Shown: positions 61,793 to 64,000 of the stretch, one piece after another
How the letters are laid out: every line of letters starts with the position of its first letter
Position numbering within the stretch: position 1 is the first letter of the stretch
Assembly: GCA_007922195.1 (NCBI GenBank)
Contig: ML682024.1
Location: 6,415,695-6,479,694, forward strand
Origin: Podocnemis expansa
Taxonomy: Eukaryota > Chordata > Testudines > Podocnemididae
Length of the DNA stretch: 64,000 nucleotides
Reading direction: 5' to 3'
Program-made: the position numbers and the translations under genes
Notes under the pieces: model-generated
The model's database searches: none
What the model saw: the letters and a program-made list of their open reading frames with translations, nothing else
Told to the model about the DNA's origin: nothing

Positions 61793-63180
61793 ACCTCAGG
61801 GATGGGGGCCTGGCTGACCCCTCCCCAGCCCAAGGCCAGTGACTGGGGGTGGGAGCCAGAGACCCTCCAGGGCTGGCTAGGACACTCCCCCACCAGGGTT
61901 TGTGAAGAGGGGGCCTTCTTTGCTGGTAGGTTCTGAAGGGGCCTGATTGGGAAAAAGGTTTTGTGTTGGTTATTTTTAGTAAAAAGCACCAGCAGGAACC
62001 AAAAATTCACTGAAGGTTGGTCCCCAAGTGGGTTGGGGGGAAGCCATACTCTGACAGGTTGGGAACCGCCAGCGTGGCTGGGAACAGTGGGGTCCCTCAG
62101 GCTGCCGACTGCCAGCTCCCATGCCGCTGCTTAAGTGTAAAAAGTCCAAGTGGGTGCTGTAAGTACCGCATCCAGGATATGATCTCTTGGGGGGGGGGGG
62201 GGCGGTGGGGCCTTTTCTCCTTGAGAAGGCAGTGGTTCTTAGCAGCTCCATCTCTGCTGAGCTGGGGTAGCAGGAAAACTGATTTTCATGCAACAGGAGA
62301 ATCCTTGGGTGCTCTGGGTTGTCTTGGAGGGAGGCCCTGCCTGCCACAGACCCATGGAGCCACAGAGGGAAGCCCTGGTCAGTGCACATCTTGGCTCTGG
62401 TTTGCTCTTAAGCTCAGCTTTTCCCCTTCATACTTGTTTTCAGAAGCTCTGGGCTGGGTAGGGAATCAGGCAACCTCCAACTGTCAGCTGGAAAGCAGGT
62501 GGCTGGTGCAGGGGTGGGGACAAGGGCTGTCTGGGCTGGGTACCACACCCAGAACTTGGAAATGACTTTGGGGGGGGGGCTTGTGCCATGCCAGATACCC
62601 CAGTGTGGGGTGCCCTCAGTCAGCTGGTAGCGCTGCACCCAGGAGGTGCCCCCTATTTAGCTGTGTGACCCCTGTCTTCTCTAGCATAACCTTTGGCAGA
62701 CCAGCCACATGGCTGTGGTGGGCAATGAGGGGCACAGATTCAGGTGTTACCCTGGGCCAGGATGCCTGTAGTCCCTCTAGGGTCATGCAAAACAGGGCTT
62801 TTACTGTTCACTGCAGTGAGTGAGTTAGTCAAACAAAAGGTCATTTTTCTCACCACAGGGGCCTCCTTGCTTTTTTGAGTGTAATGTCCAGTTCTCCCCT
62901 GCAGGTGGTGTCAGTGGGGCCAGCCCTAGGGTAGGGGGTAGGGAGGCCTACAGCTGGTCTTGGTGGAGCAAAGAATTAGCAGTGGGTGTCCTGGCTCCTA
63001 CCTAGCCATTCCTCTCATCCCCCATCCATTGTGCCTCAGGGGACCCAGCCAGTACTGTGGTGTTCACTAGGAATCTTTCCTGGGGGAGAGGAGGCCCCAG
63101 GAATTATAACAAATCTCAGTTTTTGTTCTCTGCCCTCCAACCGAGCCAGGAGGCTAGGGGAGCAAGCCTGGCTGGTTATG

Positions 63181-63181
<1 letters not shown>

Positions 63182-63216
<35 letters not shown>
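63182..63216. repeat. (CA)n microsatellite
   Basis: Seventeen uninterrupted CA dinucleotides. Confidence 0.95.
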
Positions 63217-63217
<1 letters not shown>

Positions 63218-63299
63218 CCTCCCAGCCTGGCATGATGTAGTTTAGGTTTGCCACGTTCCGCTTTGTAGCTGGAGCTAGGTCGAAAGGATAGTGGTGGCA

Positions 63300-63590
63300 A
63301 TAGGACATGGGAGTGGGGTGGGGCTGGGAGTCGGGATGCAGGGGTTCTGTCCCCAGCCGTGTGGGGAAGGAGGGGGTCTAGTGATTATGTGTGGGGGGTG
63401 GGGCTGGGAGCCAGGACTCCTGGGTTCTGTCCCCAGCTGTGGGAGGGAGGGGTTTAAGGGGGAGGCAGGCTGCCAGGGTCCTAATTCCAGCTGCACCTTG
63501 GCCTGGGCTCAGTCATGTCACACCTGTGCCTCAGTTTTCCCATCTGAAAAAATGGGTTTCACACTTCTACCTCATGGGGGGGAGGAGGCG
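63300..63590 (+). repeat. MIR/CORE-SINE-like element, two heads plus MIR-type tail
   Basis: Head copies with 'gggagtcgggatgcaggggttct' (about 63330) and 'gggagccaggactcctgggttct' (about 63408) are followed by 'ggcctgggctcagtc' and 'tgcctcagttttcccatctg', the tail well known from MIR elements. This is the most complete copy in the window and links the head-only repeats elsewhere to the MIR/CORE-SINE group. Confidence 0.7.
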
Positions 63591-63713
63591 GAGCCATTTC
63601 TGAAGAGTCCAGGTAACACCCACACACAAGGGTGCAGTGCCCTCTTCGATTTCCCCCTTTCTGCCTGTGGCCAAGGAAACCTGCCTGCCCTTTAGGCGAC
63701 TTGTTGGAGATGG

Positions 63714-63719
63714 AATAAA
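63714..63719 (+). terminator. KMT5C: AATAAA poly(A) signal, possibly KMT5C
   Basis: Plus-strand AATAAA followed by a TGTTTGCTCC stretch, about 1.9 kb after the KMT5C stop. I saw no nearer plus-strand AATAAA. Assignment is tentative because a SINE lies just upstream. Confidence 0.45.
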
Positions 63720-64000
63720 GGTATGTTTGCTCCTGCCTATGCAGCCACCGTTGCTCCCCATTAATACGCAAGGCCCAGGATGGGCCCTCTTGGTGATGGG
63801 GAGAGGGGTGGGGTGGAGGCCTGGGTTCTGGAGCAGTAGGGCAGATGCTGAGTGGAGTGGGGAGAATTTCTTCTCAAGGGCGAGACCTCTGTGCTAGAAG
63901 AGGGGTTGGGAGTGGAAATGTGGGGTGACTAGTCTACCTCCCCCCAATAGCCTCACAGCTAATCCCAGGATAAGGGAGGGAGTATTGGTGCTAGCGGCGA

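Larger units (their letters stand above)
61793..64000. other. KMT5C: KMT5C 3'UTR and downstream DNA
   Basis: No further gene is recognised. The likely 3'UTR runs from 61793 toward the poly(A) signal at 63714-63719, through a G-run (62190-62202), a (CA)n at 63182-63216 and a SINE at 63300-63590. COX6B2, next in human, is not seen before the window ends. Confidence 0.45.

Overview
This window is vertebrate nuclear DNA with five spliced protein-coding genes, all read here exon by exon with GT/AG splice sites and matching phases. The order and strands are PPP6R1 (-), HSPBP1 (-), BRSK1 (+), TMEM150B (-), KMT5C (+). This is the arrangement I know from human 19q13.42, so the segment is an orthologous syntenic block. 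The proteins are clearly diverged from mammalian ones. The repeats are MIR/CORE-SINE-like tRNA-derived units, often as head multimers, plus several non-autonomous hAT elements with 8-bp target duplications. I see no primate or rodent repeats. A non-avian sauropsid, most likely a turtle and possibly a crocodilian, fits best. The high GC, short introns, G-runs and many 60-80 bp intronic minisatellites would suit a small gene-dense chromosome. The species call is inference.

Layout: 1-4.7 kb holds a degenerate minisatellite, two DNA transposons, one SINE and an unassigned exon-like segment. 4.7-20.9 kb is PPP6R1 (22 coding exons, 845 aa) read leftward from a CpG-island promoter with an NRF1-motif cluster. 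21-23 kb is intergenic, with a hAT element and a cluster of eight TGACATCA motifs. 23.0-28.5 kb is HSPBP1 (7 coding exons, 336 aa) with a CRE/YY1 promoter. 28.5-32.1 kb is repeat-bearing intergenic DNA. 32.6-47.7 kb is BRSK1 (19 coding exons, 779 aa). 51.0-53.2 kb is TMEM150B (6 coding exons, 232 aa), convergent with BRSK1. 55.3-63.7 kb is KMT5C (8 coding exons plus an upstream first exon, 574 aa), divergent from TMEM150B.

The genes are unrelated housekeeping or signalling functions held together by old synteny: a PP6 phosphatase subunit, an Hsp70 co-chaperone, a neuronal AMPK-related kinase, a DRAM/TMEM150-type membrane protein and an H4K20 methyltransferase.

The least ordinary part is the 5' end of KMT5C. 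It has 15 CCAAT/ATTGG boxes in about 600 bp, partly on an ~81-bp period. Intron 1 then carries a nine-unit, ~65-bp tandem array built on TTACGGTAA. Exon 1 is open in frame with the KMT5C start, allowing an N-terminally extended protein.
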